A DNA stretch of 64,000 bases from Paracoccus aurantiacus (GTDB lineage: Bacteria; Pseudomonadota; Alphaproteobacteria; Rhodobacterales; Rhodobacteraceae), in assembly GCF_007993065.1 (NCBI RefSeq), contig NZ_VOPL01000008.1:1-64000 (forward strand), in the 5' to 3' direction. Each line of letters opens with the position of its first letter. Position 1 is the first letter of the stretch. Position numbers and translations under genes: made by a program. The notes below the pieces were generated by a model. That model was not told the origin of the DNA. It did no database searches and saw only the letters and a program-made list of their open reading frames with translations. Positions 26,650-36,918 of the stretch are shown here, piece by piece.

Positions 26650-26734
26650 TGCGCCCAATGTGCGGCGGCGTCGCGCCGGCTGCAATTCACATCCTTGGCA
26701 AATCCAGCCGCCGCGTCTAGTGTCCTGCGACATT

Positions 26735-26740
26735 TATAAC
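26735..26740 (+). promoter_or_regulatory. Possible -10 element of dapA
   Basis: TATAAC, 22 bases before the dapA ATG, matches five of six bases of the -10 consensus. No good -35 hexamer lies 16-18 bases upstream. The site is in the 112-base divergent region shared with slt. Confidence 0.3.
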
Positions 26741-26761
26741 CTCATGCGACAGGAGCGTGTC

Positions 26762-27637
26762 ATGTTCAAAGGGTCGATGCCCGCACTGATCACGCCGTTC
26801 ACCCCGGACGGCGAGCTGGATCTGGACACGCTCAAGAAATTCGTTGAATGGCAGATCGATCAGGGCAGCCACGGGCTGGTGCCATGCGGCACGACCGGCG
26901 AGTCACCGACGCTGAGCCATGACGAAGACCGTGCCGTGGTGCGCGAGGTTGTGCGCATCGCCGATGAGCGCGTTCCGGTGATCGCGGGTGCGGGCTCGAA
27001 CTCGACCCGCGAAGCGATCGGGCTTGCCCAGCATGCCGAAGGCGCGGGGGCTGACGGGCTGCTGATCGTGACGCCTTACTATAACAAGCCGACGCAGGCG
27101 GGCATGATCGCGCATTTCACCGCGATCCACGATGCCACGAACATCCCGCTTGTGATCTATAATATTCCCGGCCGTTCGGTTGTGGACATGACACCCGAAA
27201 CGATGGGCGAGCTGGCAAAGCTGCCGCGCATCACCACTGTCAAGGACGCGACCGGCAAGCTGGAACGTGTCAGCCAGCAGCGCATCACCTGCGGGCCGGA
27301 TTTCATCCAGCTTTCGGGTAATGACGACACCGCGCTGGCGTTCAATGCGAATGGCGGTGTGGGCTGTATCAGCGTCACCGCCAATGTCGCGCCGAAGCTG
27401 TGTTCGGAATTTCAGCAGGCGACGCTGGATGGCGAATGGGGCAAGGCGCTGGAACTGCAGGACAAGCTGATGCCGCTTCACATCGCGCTGTTCATTGAAC
27501 CGGGTCTGGTGGCGGCGAAATATGCGCTGTCAAAGCTTGGCATGGTGAATGAGCGTGTGCGCCTGCCGCTCGTTGGTTTGACACAATCGACGCGGAACGC
27601 CGTTGACGAGGCAATGCGCCACGCCGGGCTGATCTGA
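26762..27637 (+). CDS. dapA: 4-hydroxy-tetrahydrodipicolinate synthase
   Basis: A 291-residue class I aldolase condensing pyruvate and aspartate semialdehyde, the first step of the lysine/diaminopimelate branch. Active-site residues are visible: [10 protein letters not shown] (42-51), Tyr133 in VIYNIPGR, and Schiff-base Lys161 in [20 protein letters not shown] gives a good ribosome site for this ATG. An intrinsic terminator follows. Its substrate is made by Asd, whose gene is also in this window (41080). Confidence 0.95.
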   Translation: MFKGSMPALITPFTPDGELDLDTLKKFVEWQIDQGSHGLVPCGTTGESPTLSHDEDRAVVREVVRIADERVPVIAGAGSNSTREAIGLAQHAEGAGADGLLIVTPYYNKPTQAGMIAHFTAIHDATNIPLVIYNIPGRSVVDMTPETMGELAKLPRITTVKDATGKLERVSQQRITCGPDFIQLSGNDDTALAFNANGGVGCISVTANVAPKLCSEFQQATLDGEWGKALELQDKLMPLHIALFIEPGLVAAKYALSKLGMVNERVRLPLVGLTQSTRNAVDEAMRHAGLI

Positions 27638-27660
27638 CGGCACCCACCACTTTTCGCGAA

Positions 27661-27686
27661 AGGCGCCCCGATCCGGGCGCCTTTTT
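27661..27686 (+). terminator. Rho-independent terminator after dapA
   Basis: AGGCGCCC and GGGCGCCT form a perfect 8-bp stem around a CGATCC loop, followed by TTTT at 27683-27686. It lies 24 bases after the dapA stop and ends at the stop of the convergent mrpG gene. Confidence 0.88.
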
Positions 27687-28090
27687 CAGTCGCCTTCGCT
27701 GGTCAGGCGCAGATCGGCGCCGTCATCCATGATGCTGGGCCGATCCGACTGCGTGGCCCACGGCGTTCCCGTCCCGGTCGGGGGCAGTTCGTCCTTGGTC
27801 CATTGCAGATGAATATTCGCCTTGGCGATCATCAGTCCGGTCAACGGCGCGGTCAGGAAGATGAAAAGCGCGATCAGCAGCTCGTGCCAGCTGACATGAT
27901 CGCCGAACCACGCGAAATAGATCATCGAGGCCAGCAGCACGCCGCCCACGCCCAGGGTTGCGGCCTTGGTCGGGGCGTGTAGGCGGGTCATCGGTTCCGG
28001 CAGCTTGACCAGCCCGTAGGACCCGACGAAGCCGAAGATACCCCCGATGACCAGCATCGCCGAGACGAGTATTTCAATGAACATATCCAT
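27686..28090 (-). CDS. mrpG: Na+/H+ antiporter subunit G
   Basis: A 134-residue membrane protein with three helices; the GSYGLVKLPEPMTRLHAPTKAATLG motif is the MrpG/PhaG signature. It is the last gene of the Mrp operon, a multi-subunit secondary Na+(K+)/H+ antiporter needed for salt and alkali tolerance. The C-terminal 35 residues are hydrophilic. It starts nine bases after mrpF. Confidence 0.9.
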   Translation of the reverse strand: MDMFIEILVSAMLVIGGIFGFVGSYGLVKLPEPMTRLHAPTKAATLGVGGVLLASMIYFAWFGDHVSWHELLIALFIFLTAPLTGLMIAKANIHLQWTKDELPPTGTGTPWATQSDRPSIMDDGADLRLTSEGD

Positions 28091-28099
28091 GACCGCCCC

Positions 28100-28369
28100 C
28101 TATTCGATAATGTCGCCGCGCAGGATGAATTTGGCATAGGCCACCGTTGACACGAAGCCCATCATCGCGAACAGCAGCGAGGCCTCGAAATACATGCCCG
28201 TGCCTTCCTTGATGCCGAAAAGCGCCAGAATGGCGATCATGTTGATCGACATCGTATCCAGCGCAAGAATCCGGTCCGGCACGCCGACGGCAATGACAAC
28301 CCGATACAGGTTGAACAGAAGCGCGACGCCGAAGCAGGCAAAGGCGAAATAGATGGCATAGGCGATCAT
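28100..28369 (-). CDS. mrpF: Na+/H+ antiporter subunit F
   Basis: An 89-residue, three-helix protein typical of MrpF/PhaF, with LYRVVIAVGVPDRILALDTMSIN holding the conserved Pro-Asp-Arg. It forms part of the small-subunit module (E, F, G) at the edge of the antiporter. The start overlaps the mrpE stop by four bases (ATGA). Confidence 0.9.
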   Translation of the reverse strand: MIAYAIYFAFACFGVALLFNLYRVVIAVGVPDRILALDTMSINMIAILALFGIKEGTGMYFEASLLFAMMGFVSTVAYAKFILRGDIIE

Positions 28370-28854
28370 GCAAAGATCTCCTTCAGGCGCGATTCGTATC
28401 GCGACTTGATATCGGTGACGACGCTGTCAGGGTCGGGTGCGTGCAGGCAGTGAACCAGCAGCGAATGCCCGCATTCCGAAAGATCGCAGCTGACCGTGCC
28501 GGGCGTCAGGGTGATCGTTCCGGCCAGAACCGTAATCGCCTCGGGCGAGCGGACTTCAAGCGGGATCACGATCCAGGCGGGCTGCAGCCGCGAATTCGGC
28601 ATGAACAGCACGATCTTCGCGACCTGAATATTGGCGACGATGATGTCCCAGATGACCAGGAACAGATAGCTGACATACTTGCCGGGCGAACGCAGCGCCG
28701 AGCGTGACGGCCAGTAGGGGGCGATCAGGGCCGGGATGAGAACCGCCAGGATCACCCCGAAAACCAGCGATCCCCAGCGGAAGTCGTTGACCAGCAGAAG
28801 CCAGCACAGGATCAGCATCGCGGAAAGAATGGGGTGGGGGAAAATGCGTCTCAT
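28366..28854 (-). CDS. mrpE: Na+/H+ antiporter subunit E
   Basis: A 162-residue MrpE/PhaE protein: N-terminal membrane helices and a cytoplasmic domain with ITVLAGTITLTPGT, the conserved core of the family, then the usual LLVHCLHAPD segment. It overlaps mrpD and mrpF by four bases at either end. The subunit is needed for assembly and activity of the complex. Confidence 0.9.
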   Translation of the reverse strand: MRRIFPHPILSAMLILCWLLLVNDFRWGSLVFGVILAVLIPALIAPYWPSRSALRSPGKYVSYLFLVIWDIIVANIQVAKIVLFMPNSRLQPAWIVIPLEVRSPEAITVLAGTITLTPGTVSCDLSECGHSLLVHCLHAPDPDSVVTDIKSRYESRLKEIFA

Positions 28855-30452
28855 GGCCGCGCGCCCTCCTGCTCGACCAGCACGGATTCAACATATGGAG
28901 CGGTGTCGAAAAGTTGCGCCGCGATGGAGTCGGTCATGTGAAGCGCCGGTCCCGCAAACAGGGTCAGTGCAACAAGCCCAGCCAGCAACAGCCCCGCCGA
29001 TACGAAGGTCAGGGTCGGCGAAACGGCATCCCCGATATCCTGAATATGCTCGTCAGGCTCCAGCTTTGGCGGGATCGGTGCCTTCGGCGCGGGCCTGCCC
29101 TCTGCCTCGGCGATCCTTTCGGCCCGCTGAAGCTGGAAGGGCAGCCAGAACAGGGTCGAACCGGCGCGTGAAAAGCCGACAATGGCAAAGAGCGAGGTCA
29201 CAAGGATCGTGGACCAGATCCCGACCCACCACGGGTCGATGCGCGTCGCATCAAGGACAAGCAGCTTGCCAATGAAGCCCGACAGGGGCGGCAGGCCAGC
29301 AACAGCAATCGCAGCCGCAAAGAAGAAGGATGCGATCAGCCCGCTGTCCTGGATTTTCGGCCGAAGCGTCAGCCACAGGTCGCCGTTGCGCCGCGCGGCG
29401 ATCATGTCGCTGATCAGGAACAGCGCCGCCGCAGCCAGCGTCGAATGGATGGTGTAATAAAGCGCCGCCGAAATCGCGGGTTGTGTGAACATCGACACAG
29501 CGATGACCAGCGTTCCGATCGAAGCGATTGCTGACATTGCCGCAACCCGGCCAAGGTTGCGGCCGCCCAGAACACCCACCTGACCGACGACAAGCGTAAT
29601 CAGCGCAGCCGGCAGCAGCATGTCCGCGACGATCCCCTCGACCACGGAATCACCGGGGAAAACCAGCGTGTAGAAGCGGATGATCGCATAGACCCCGACT
29701 TTCGACATGATCGCGAACAGCGCTGCCACCGGTCCCGGCGCATTCGCATAGGTCGAAGGCAGCCAGAAATGCAGGGGCACCAGCGCCGCCTTGATTGCAA
29801 AGACCAGCATCAGCAGCACCGCGCCAGCCCGCAGCAATGCGGTATCGTCGGCCGGCATCTGCGCGACCTTCACGGCCATATCGGCCATGTTGAGCGTGCC
29901 GGTCACCGCATAAAGCGTTCCGAGCGCCGCCAGAAACAGGGTCGAACCCATCAGGTTGATGACCACGTATTGCACGCCTGCGCGCAGCCGCAGCCCGCCG
30001 CCGCCGTGAATCATCAGGCCATAAGACGCGATCAGCAGCACCTCGAAAAAGACGAACAGGTTGAAGGCGTCGCCCGTCAGGAAGGCGCCCATGACGCCCA
30101 TCATCTGAAACTGCCAGAGCGCGTGGAAATGCCAGCCCTTTCGGTCCCAGCCAGAGCCGATTCCGTAAAGCTGCACAACCAGCCCCAGAAACGCGCCCAG
30201 CACCAGCATCAGCGCAGCCAGCCGGTCCAGCATCAGCACGATGCCGAAGGGCGCAGGCCAGTTGCCAAGGCGATAGACGAACACCTCGCCGCTGCTCGCA
30301 TAGAACGCGAGATAGAGCGCGACACCAAGCAGCGCCAGCGAACCTGCGGTCGAAAACACGCGCTGCAGCAGCAGATCGTGACGCATCCACAGGATAATCA
30401 GGCCTCCGATTATGGCTGGCAGAACGACCGGGGCGATAATGAAGTGGTTCAT
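28851..30452 (-). CDS. mrpD: Na+/H+ antiporter subunit D
   Basis: A 533-residue polytopic protein homologous to the NuoM/NuoN proton-pumping subunits of complex I. It has about 14 helices, with the conserved Glu in AFNLFVFFEVLLIASY and the broken-helix lysine region (IKAALVPLHFWLPSTYANAPG). MrpA and MrpD form the ion-translocating core. The C-terminal soluble insert PAPKAPIPPKLEPDE is typical of alphaproteobacterial versions. Overlaps with mrpC and mrpE indicate tight coupling. Confidence 0.93.
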   Translation of the reverse strand: MNHFIIAPVVLPAIIGGLIILWMRHDLLLQRVFSTAGSLALLGVALYLAFYASSGEVFVYRLGNWPAPFGIVLMLDRLAALMLVLGAFLGLVVQLYGIGSGWDRKGWHFHALWQFQMMGVMGAFLTGDAFNLFVFFEVLLIASYGLMIHGGGGLRLRAGVQYVVINLMGSTLFLAALGTLYAVTGTLNMADMAVKVAQMPADDTALLRAGAVLLMLVFAIKAALVPLHFWLPSTYANAPGPVAALFAIMSKVGVYAIIRFYTLVFPGDSVVEGIVADMLLPAALITLVVGQVGVLGGRNLGRVAAMSAIASIGTLVIAVSMFTQPAISAALYYTIHSTLAAAALFLISDMIAARRNGDLWLTLRPKIQDSGLIASFFFAAAIAVAGLPPLSGFIGKLLVLDATRIDPWWVGIWSTILVTSLFAIVGFSRAGSTLFWLPFQLQRAERIAEAEGRPAPKAPIPPKLEPDEHIQDIGDAVSPTLTFVSAGLLLAGLVALTLFAGPALHMTDSIAAQLFDTAPYVESVLVEQEGARP

Positions 30453-30814
30453 TCCTTCTCCCCGCGCTCGGTCCGGTCGGCCTCGGGCATGTCGATGTAA
30501 TCGTCGCCGCCCTCCAGAAAGGCGCCAAGCGACAGCAGCACGACGACCGCAGTCATCCCGAACGAGATCACGATCGCGGTCAGCGTCAGGGCCTGCGGCA
30601 GCGGGTCGGTATAGGCGCTGTAATCGACCGCGCCATGCCCGTGCAGGATCGGCGGCTTGTTGATCGCCAGTCTGCCCGTCGCGACAAGGAAAAGGTTAAT
30701 GGCATAGGACATCATGGTCATGCCGATCACGACCGGAAATGTCCGCAGGCGCAGCACCAGATACATACCTGCCGCGCTCATGGCGCCAATGGCGATTGCG
30801 ACGAGGGCTTCCAT
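30449..30814 (-). CDS. mrpC: Na+/H+ antiporter subunit C
   Basis: A 121-residue, three-helix NuoK homologue with GMYLVLRLRTFPVVIGMTMMSYAINLFL and PLPQALTLTAIVISFGMTA, both typical of MrpC. The start at MEALVAI overlaps the mrpA stop (TGATG). An earlier in-frame start would lie wholly inside mrpA and is rejected. Confidence 0.92.
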   Translation of the reverse strand: MEALVAIAIGAMSAAGMYLVLRLRTFPVVIGMTMMSYAINLFLVATGRLAINKPPILHGHGAVDYSAYTDPLPQALTLTAIVISFGMTAVVVLLSLGAFLEGGDDYIDMPEADRTERGEKE

Positions 30815-33660
30815 CAATGTGCCTCCTTCTTCGAGCGTGAGGGATCGACATCCATGGGTTGACGATTGATGACCTCTCCGGTGCGGCGGGCCATGCGCGA
30901 CAGCGAATTCAGCGCCAGCATGACAGCGCCCAGAACGCACAGGAACACGCCCAGATCGAAGGCCATCGCGGTGGCAAGCTCTATCTCCTCAAGGAAGGGA
31001 AGTTTGAAGTAGCCGTAATTCGACGTCAGGAACGGCAGTCCGAACAGCCAGGCCCCGATCCCGGTGCCAGCCGCAAGAACGACGCCGATGCCGATCATGG
31101 CGTGGAATGGAACGCGCTGGCGTTCCTGCGCCCATGCGAAACCGGATGCCATATACTGCATCAAAAGCGAGATCGCGACGATCAGACCGGCGATGAAGCC
31201 GCCGCCCGGCTGATTGTGTCCGCGCAGGAAGATGAACAGCCCGACCGTCAGCGAGATCGGCAGGATCAGCCGTGTCGCCACGACCAGCATCAGCGGGTGA
31301 CGGTCGCCCGCGCGCCGCTGGTCGTGCCGCCAGTTCGTCAGCCTGCGGGCCGAACGCCCGGTCAGCAGCGTCTCGGTCATGGCATAGATGACAAGGGCCG
31401 CGATCCCCAGCACGGTGATCTCGCCAAAGGTATCATAGCCCCGGAAGTCCACGAGGATCACGTTGACGACGTTATCCCCGCCGCCCTGCTTATAGCTGTT
31501 TGAAAGGTGGTAATTCGCAATCGTCTCGAACGCGAAATCACGGCGCATGATGGCATAGGAAAGCCCCCCGATGCCAAGCCCGACCGCTGTTGCGATCAGT
31601 GCATCCGCACCGCGACGCCACGCGCCGGTTTCCACCCAGGTGCGCTTGGGAAGGAAGTTCAGCGCCAGCAACATCAGCATCACAGTCACCACCTCGACCG
31701 AGATCTGCGTCAGCGCAAGGTCAGGTGCCGACAGGTAGACGAACCCGCAAGACACGATCAGCCCGACAATCCCGATCAGCACGAGCGCCAGCAGGCGGTT
31801 GCGGTGGAAGGCGACCATGCAGGCGGTCGCAACGATCAGCAGAACGAAGCCGATGGCCGGAATAGGCTGGATCGGCAGCATGGCGCGGGTTTCCGGCCCG
31901 GCGCGTCCCGTGGCCCATGCAAACGTGCCGGCCAGAACGATGGTCGCGGCCATCATCCCCGCGCCGCGTGCCAGCCTGCCATCATGCAGCGCGTCATTGG
32001 CGGCCTGCGACCAGCGGACCACGCGGCGGATAATGGCGTCGAAGATGGTTTTCGCTTCGGGGCGGGGCATCGCGTCCCAGATCGGTTGAAGAAGCGGGTG
32101 CAGCGCCACCAGAACCGCGCCGAGGACGGTCGCAATTGCCGAGGTTATCAGCGCCGGGTTGACGCCGTGCCAAAGCGCCAGGTGCGGATGTGTCTCCAGC
32201 CCCGTAACGGAGTCGGCAGAAGCCGTGACAAGCCAGCCCGCCATGGTCATCGGCATCAGACCGATCAGGACGACCAGCACGACCATGAAGCCGGGGCTGA
32301 AGATCAGACCCATGCCCGGATCATGCGGGTGATGGGGATATTCTTCGCGCTCGGGACCGAAGAACACCTGCCAGATGAAGCGGAAGGAATACGCGACCGA
32401 GAAGGTCGCCGCGACGCCCGCCACGATGAAGAAAAGGTTGTGATGGCCTGCCCATACGGTATGCGACGCCTCCTCCAGCATCATCTCTTTCGAGATGAAG
32501 CCGTTCAGCGGCGGGATGCCGGCCATCGACAGTGCCGCGATCGTTCCGATCACGAAGGTGATTGGCATCAGTTTGCGCAAGCCGCCCAGCAGACGCACCG
32601 ATCGTGTCCCGGCCTCGTGGTCGATGATGCCAGCGGTCATGAACAGCGCGGCCTTGAAGGTCGCATGGTTGATGATGTGGAAGACGGCTGCAATGGCCCC
32701 CGCCTCGGTCCCCAGTCCCAGCAGCATCGTCACCATGCCAAGCTGGCTGACGGTCGAGAAGGCGAGGATTGCCTTAAGGTCATCCTTGAACAGCGCAATG
32801 ATCGCGCCGATCAGCATCGTCACAAGCCCGGTGGTGGCCACGATATAGAACCATTCCGGGGTGCCTGACAGCACCGGCCACAGGCGCGCCATCAGGAACA
32901 GCCCGGCCTTCACCATGGTTGCACTGTGCAGATAGGCTGACACTGGCGTCGGCGCGGCCATTGCGTGAGGAAGCCAGAAATGGAACGGGAACTGCGCTGA
33001 CTTCGTGAACGCGCCGCCGAGGATCAGCAGCAATGCCGGAAGATAAAGCGGAGAGGCCTGAATCGCGTCCTTCGCCTTAAGGATTTCGCCGATATTATAG
33101 CTGCCAGCGATATTGCCGAGGATCATCATGCCCGCGATCATCGCAAGCCCGCCCGCGCCCGTGACCGTCAGCGCCATGCGGGCACCCTGCCGCCCCTCGG
33201 GCAGGTGCTTCCAATACCCGATCAGAAGGAAGGACGACAGCGATGTCAGTTCCCAGAAGATCAGCAGCAGCAGGATGTTGTCCGACAGGACGATGCCGAC
33301 CATCGCGCCCTGAAACAGCATCAGATAGGTGTAGAACTGCCCGACCGGGTCCGATTTCGACAGGTAATAGCGGGCATAGATGATAATCAGGATGCCGATC
33401 CCAAGGATCAGGATGCCGAACAGCAGGCTGAGGCCGTCGATGCGGAAGCTTGCATTCAGCCCGATCTGCGGAAGCCAGTTGAAGCTTGCGGTGACGACCC
33501 CTCCGGCCATGACCTCGGGGATGTGCAGGCACAGGCCGATCAGCGCCAGAAGCGACATCGTTCCACAGGAAATTGCCGCGACATTTCGCCCCGAACGGAT
33601 CAGAAGGCCGGGCAGTAGGGCGCCCAGGAAGGGCAGCGCTGCGATCAGGGCTGGCGACAT
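30814..33660 (-). CDS. mrpA: Na+/H+ antiporter fused subunit A-B
   Basis: A 948-residue protein. The N-terminal 500 residues are the NuoL-like pump with the essential Glu in IFWELTSLSSFLLIGYW and the LPHAMAAPTPVSAYLHSATMVKAG motif. The following region is the MrpA-specific NuoJ-like part. From about residue 790 the sequence is MrpB (RLILPISLTVGLFIFLRGHN and PGGGFIAGL), so subunits A and B are fused. This explains the absence of a separate mrpB. It is the first gene of the six-gene operon, with GGAGG before the ATG. Confidence 0.93.
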   Translation of the reverse strand: MSPALIAALPFLGALLPGLLIRSGRNVAAISCGTMSLLALIGLCLHIPEVMAGGVVTASFNWLPQIGLNASFRIDGLSLLFGILILGIGILIIIYARYYLSKSDPVGQFYTYLMLFQGAMVGIVLSDNILLLLIFWELTSLSSFLLIGYWKHLPEGRQGARMALTVTGAGGLAMIAGMMILGNIAGSYNIGEILKAKDAIQASPLYLPALLLILGGAFTKSAQFPFHFWLPHAMAAPTPVSAYLHSATMVKAGLFLMARLWPVLSGTPEWFYIVATTGLVTMLIGAIIALFKDDLKAILAFSTVSQLGMVTMLLGLGTEAGAIAAVFHIINHATFKAALFMTAGIIDHEAGTRSVRLLGGLRKLMPITFVIGTIAALSMAGIPPLNGFISKEMMLEEASHTVWAGHHNLFFIVAGVAATFSVAYSFRFIWQVFFGPEREEYPHHPHDPGMGLIFSPGFMVVLVVLIGLMPMTMAGWLVTASADSVTGLETHPHLALWHGVNPALITSAIATVLGAVLVALHPLLQPIWDAMPRPEAKTIFDAIIRRVVRWSQAANDALHDGRLARGAGMMAATIVLAGTFAWATGRAGPETRAMLPIQPIPAIGFVLLIVATACMVAFHRNRLLALVLIGIVGLIVSCGFVYLSAPDLALTQISVEVVTVMLMLLALNFLPKRTWVETGAWRRGADALIATAVGLGIGGLSYAIMRRDFAFETIANYHLSNSYKQGGGDNVVNVILVDFRGYDTFGEITVLGIAALVIYAMTETLLTGRSARRLTNWRHDQRRAGDRHPLMLVVATRLILPISLTVGLFIFLRGHNQPGGGFIAGLIVAISLLMQYMASGFAWAQERQRVPFHAMIGIGVVLAAGTGIGAWLFGLPFLTSNYGYFKLPFLEEIELATAMAFDLGVFLCVLGAVMLALNSLSRMARRTGEVINRQPMDVDPSRSKKEAH

Positions 33661-33686
33661 CTGTCCTCCGCAAAGTGTTTTGCTTT

Positions 33687-33715
33687 TGTCTCAAGGAATG
33701 GGGGGGCAGTGTCAA
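33687..33715 (-). promoter_or_regulatory. Possible promoter of the mrp operon
   Basis: On the minus strand TTGACA (33715-33710) is a perfect -35. A 17-base C-rich spacer leads to GAGACA, a poor -10. Downstream, GCAAA-ACAC-TTTGC forms a small hairpin just before the ribosome site of mrpA. Confidence 0.4.
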
Positions 33716-33796
33716 GCAAACCCGGACCCTGAAAAGGACCTCTTCCCCGATGTTCGCGTTTCGTGCTAGCCTGCTGAAAACAAATGAGGGCAGGGC

Positions 33797-34291
33797 ATGA
33801 GAGTATTGGGCATTGACCCCGGTTTGCAGAATATGGGCTGGGGGGTGATCGAACTTGACGGTCCGCGCCTGCGTCACATCGCGAACGGTGTCGTGCATTC
33901 GGATAAGGGAGAGCTTGGCGACCGCCTGCTGCGACTTTATCGCGGGCTATGCGCTGTCATCATCGCCCATGCGCCTTCGGCGGCGGCGGTGGAACAGACC
34001 TTCGTCAACAAGGACGCGGTCGGCACGCTGAAGCTTGGGCAAGCGCGCGGCATCGCCCTGCTGGCCCCGGCAGAGGCGGGGCTGGAAATCGGCGAATATG
34101 CCCCGAATGCAGTGAAAAAGGCCGTGGTCGGGGTCGGTCATGCCGGCAAAGAGCAGGTTCAGCACATGGTCCGGCATCAATTGCCCGGCGTGGTCTTCGA
34201 AAGTGCCGACGCTGCCGACGCGCTCGCCATCGCGATCTGCCACGCCCATCACCTGCAATCGCGCAGCATCCGCATCAAGGTGCGGGCATGA
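33797..34291 (+). CDS. ruvC: Holliday junction resolvase RuvC
   Basis: A 164-residue RNase H-fold endonuclease that cuts Holliday junctions. All four catalytic acids are present at the E. coli positions: Asp7 ([12 protein letters not shown]), Glu66 (VEQTF), Asp138 and Asp141 ([11 protein letters not shown]). GAGGGCAGGGC precedes the ATG. It overlaps ruvA by four bases and is divergent from the mrp operon. Confidence 0.96.
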   Translation: MRVLGIDPGLQNMGWGVIELDGPRLRHIANGVVHSDKGELGDRLLRLYRGLCAVIIAHAPSAAAVEQTFVNKDAVGTLKLGQARGIALLAPAEAGLEIGEYAPNAVKKAVVGVGHAGKEQVQHMVRHQLPGVVFESADAADALAIAICHAHHLQSRSIRIKVRA

Positions 34292-34962
34292 TCGGGCGGA
34301 TTGCAGGGGTGATCCTGCACCGGGCCTCCGATCACGTCATGATCGACGTGCGCGGCGTCGGCTATATTGTTCATGTCAGCGAGCGGACCGCCGCCAGCCT
34401 GCCCCCCGTCGGTCAGGCGGCCGCGCTTTATACCGATCTGCTGGTGCGCGAGGATCTGTTGCAGCTTTTCGGCTTTCCGACGCTGCTGGAAAAGGAATGG
34501 CACAAGCTGCTGACCTCGGTTCAGGGGATCGGGGCGAAAGCCTCGCTGGCGGTGCTGGGAACCTTGGGGGCAGACGGGCTTGGCCGGGCAATCGCGCTTG
34601 GCGACTGGTCGGCCGTTCGCAAGGCGCCGGGCGTCGGGCCGAAGCTGGCGCAGCGCGTGGTTCTGGAACTGAAGGACAAGGCGCCGTCCGTCATGGCGAT
34701 GGGTGGTGCGCTGACCGTGGATGCCGGCACCCCGGTCATCGAAACCGAAGCGCCTGCGACACCAGTGAAACCCGCCCCTGCGACACAGCCCGCGCCGTCT
34801 GCGGCAGCGGCACAGTCCGAAGCCCTGTCCGCCCTGACCAACCTTGGATATAATCCGTCAGAGGCCGCATCGGCGGTTGCGCGCGCTGCCGCAGCGGAAC
34901 CCGATGCTGCGATGCCCGCGTTGATCCGCATGGCGCTTCGCTCGCTGGCGCCGAAGGAATAG
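34288..34962 (+). CDS. ruvA: Holliday junction branch migration subunit RuvA
   Basis: A 224-residue junction-binding protein. Domain I is the OB fold ([12 protein letters not shown]). Domain II has tandem helix-hairpin-helix motifs ([17 protein letters not shown] and [22 protein letters not shown]). A Pro/Ala linker leads to the RuvB-binding domain III ([19 protein letters not shown]). The start overlaps ruvC. ruvB does not follow directly; htpX lies between. Confidence 0.95.
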   Translation: MIGRIAGVILHRASDHVMIDVRGVGYIVHVSERTAASLPPVGQAAALYTDLLVREDLLQLFGFPTLLEKEWHKLLTSVQGIGAKASLAVLGTLGADGLGRAIALGDWSAVRKAPGVGPKLAQRVVLELKDKAPSVMAMGGALTVDAGTPVIETEAPATPVKPAPATQPAPSAAAAQSEALSALTNLGYNPSEAASAVARAAAAEPDAAMPALIRMALRSLAPKE

Positions 34963-34972
34963 GGAGGTCATC

Positions 34973-35818
34973 ATGTCCAGCACGCTTCGCACATTCACGC
35001 TTATGGCTGCGCTGACCGCGCTGCTCATGGCGCTTGGCTGGCTGATCGGCGGGACCGGTGGGATGATTATCGCGCTGATCTTCGCGGGTGTCGGCAATAT
35101 CTGGGCCTGGTGGAACAGTGACAAGGCGCTGCTGCGTCAGAACGGCGCGGTCCGCGTCGATGAACAAAGCGCGCCGGAACTGGTGCAGATGGTCGCCGCA
35201 CTGGCTAAGCGCGCCAATCTGCCGATGCCTGCGGTCTATGTGATGCAATCCGATCAGCCGAACGCCTTCGCCACAGGGCGCAATCCCGATAATGCCGCCG
35301 TCGCGGTCACGCAGGGACTTCTGCGCACGCTGAACCGCGACGAACTGGCCGGCGTGATCGCGCATGAGCTGGCCCATATCCGCAACCGCGACACGCTGAC
35401 CATGACCATTGCGGCCACGCTCGCCGGGGCGATTGCGATGCTGGGCAACATGGCGCTGTTCACCGGCGGTCGGGAAGGCCGTGGCGGGATGCTGGGCGGG
35501 CTTCTGGCGATGATCCTTGCCCCCGTCGCGGCGGGGCTGGTGCAGATGGCAATCTCGCGCACGCGGGAATATCGCGCCGATGCGCTTGGGGCCGAGATCG
35601 CGGGCCAGACGCAGGGGCTGTCGAGCGCGCTTCGCAAGATTTCGGCGGCGGCGGGTCAGGTGGTGAACGTGCCGGCCGAACGCAACCCGGCTTCGGCATC
35701 CATGTTCATCATCAACCCGCTTGGCGCGCTGCGCATGGACAGCCTGTTTCGCACCCACCCCTCGACCGAATCGCGCATCGAGGCCCTGAACAGATTGAAC
35801 GTGAATGGCCATCCCTGA
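34973..35818 (+). CDS. htpX: Membrane zinc protease HtpX
   Basis: A 281-residue M48 metalloprotease of the inner membrane that degrades damaged membrane proteins. Two N-terminal helices (about 8-45) come first, the zinc motif HELAH at 131-135, and the third ligand Glu199 in [12 protein letters not shown]; two more helices lie between. GGGAGGTCATC precedes the ATG. It is inserted between ruvA and ruvB, overlapping ruvB by 14 bases, so it is probably expressed with the recombination genes. Confidence 0.93.
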   Translation: MSSTLRTFTLMAALTALLMALGWLIGGTGGMIIALIFAGVGNIWAWWNSDKALLRQNGAVRVDEQSAPELVQMVAALAKRANLPMPAVYVMQSDQPNAFATGRNPDNAAVAVTQGLLRTLNRDELAGVIAHELAHIRNRDTLTMTIAATLAGAIAMLGNMALFTGGREGRGGMLGGLLAMILAPVAAGLVQMAISRTREYRADALGAEIAGQTQGLSSALRKISAAAGQVVNVPAERNPASASMFIINPLGALRMDSLFRTHPSTESRIEALNRLNVNGHP

Positions 35819-36836
35819 TCCGACGCTTCGCCCTGAACCGATGCCCGAGGATGAGACCGGCCGCGCCTTGCGCCCGCAGGCGCTGTCGGAATTCGTTGGT
35901 CAGGCCGAAGCGCGCGCGAACCTCGCGGTGTTCATCGAAAGCGCCCGCCGGCGGGCCGAGGCGATGGACCATACCCTTTTTCACGGCCCTCCGGGTCTGG
36001 GCAAGACGACGCTGGCGCAGATCATGGCGCGCGAGCTTGGCGTGAATTTCAAGATGACCTCTGGTCCGGTTCTGGCGCGCGCCGGCGATCTGGCGGCGAT
36101 CCTGACCAACCTTGAAGCGCGCGACGTCCTGTTCATCGACGAAATTCACCGCATGAACCCCGCCGTCGAGGAGGTGCTTTATCCCGCGATGGAGGATTTC
36201 GAGCTGGACCTGATGATCGGCGAAGGACCGGCGGCGCGAACGGTGCGGATCGAGCTTCAGCCATTCACGCTGGTCGGCGCCACGACCCGGCTTGGCCTGC
36301 TGACCACGCCATTGCGCGACCGCTTCGGCATCCCGACGCGCCTGCAATTCTATACGGTCGATGAACTTGATCAGATCGTCCGGCGCGGCGCGCGGCTGAT
36401 GGGATACGAGGCTGACCCGGACGGCACCCGAGAGATCGCGCGTCGCGCACGCGGCACGCCCCGGATCGCGGGCCGCCTGCTGCGCCGCGTCGCCGATTTC
36501 GCCTTGGTCGAGGGCGATGGCCGGATCTCGCGCACGGTCGCCGATAACGCGCTGACCCGGCTTGGCGTGGACGACCTTGGTCTCGACGGTGCCGACCGCC
36601 GCTATCTGGGCCTGATCGCCGAGAATTACGGCGGCGGCCCCGTCGGGGTCGAGACGATTTCCGCAGCCTTGTCGGAAAGCCGCGATGCGATCGAGGAGGT
36701 GATCGAGCCCTATCTGTTGCAGCAGGGGCTGATCGCACGGACGCCTCGGGGGCGGATGCTGGCGGCGAAGGGGTGGCGACATCTCGGGCTGGACGCGCCC
36801 AAGGGCCCGCAGCAGGCCGCGCTGTTCGAGGAGTAG
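35805..36836 (+). CDS. ruvB: Holliday junction helicase RuvB
   Basis: A 343-residue AAA+ motor that drives branch migration with RuvA. Walker [10 protein letters not shown] is at 61-69, Walker [10 protein letters not shown] near 109-117, and the sensor [10 protein letters not shown] and the Arg-finger region LRDRFGI follow. The winged-helix DNA-binding domain is at the C-terminus ([13 protein letters not shown] and [16 protein letters not shown]). The start lies 14 bases inside htpX. Confidence 0.96.
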   Translation: MAIPDPTLRPEPMPEDETGRALRPQALSEFVGQAEARANLAVFIESARRRAEAMDHTLFHGPPGLGKTTLAQIMARELGVNFKMTSGPVLARAGDLAAILTNLEARDVLFIDEIHRMNPAVEEVLYPAMEDFELDLMIGEGPAARTVRIELQPFTLVGATTRLGLLTTPLRDRFGIPTRLQFYTVDELDQIVRRGARLMGYEADPDGTREIARRARGTPRIAGRLLRRVADFALVEGDGRISRTVADNALTRLGVDDLGLDGADRRYLGLIAENYGGGPVGVETISAALSESRDAIEEVIEPYLLQQGLIARTPRGRMLAAKGWRHLGLDAPKGPQQAALFEE

Positions 36837-36918
36837 GCGTTCAACCAACTGTGAACCGAAAGTTTCCGGACCGCTGCGGAAAGGCACTAGTCTGACCGTC
36901 AAAGCCGGAGGAGTCGCC

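Noticed and set aside
31507..32868. 453-residue open frame antisense to mrpA
   Set aside because: Shadow of the real gene: His/Arg/Asp/Gln-rich composition and no recognisable domain.
36863..36882. TTTCCG...CGGAAA stem after ruvB as a terminator
   Set aside because: A 6-bp stem with an 8-base loop and no T-tract; too weak to call.
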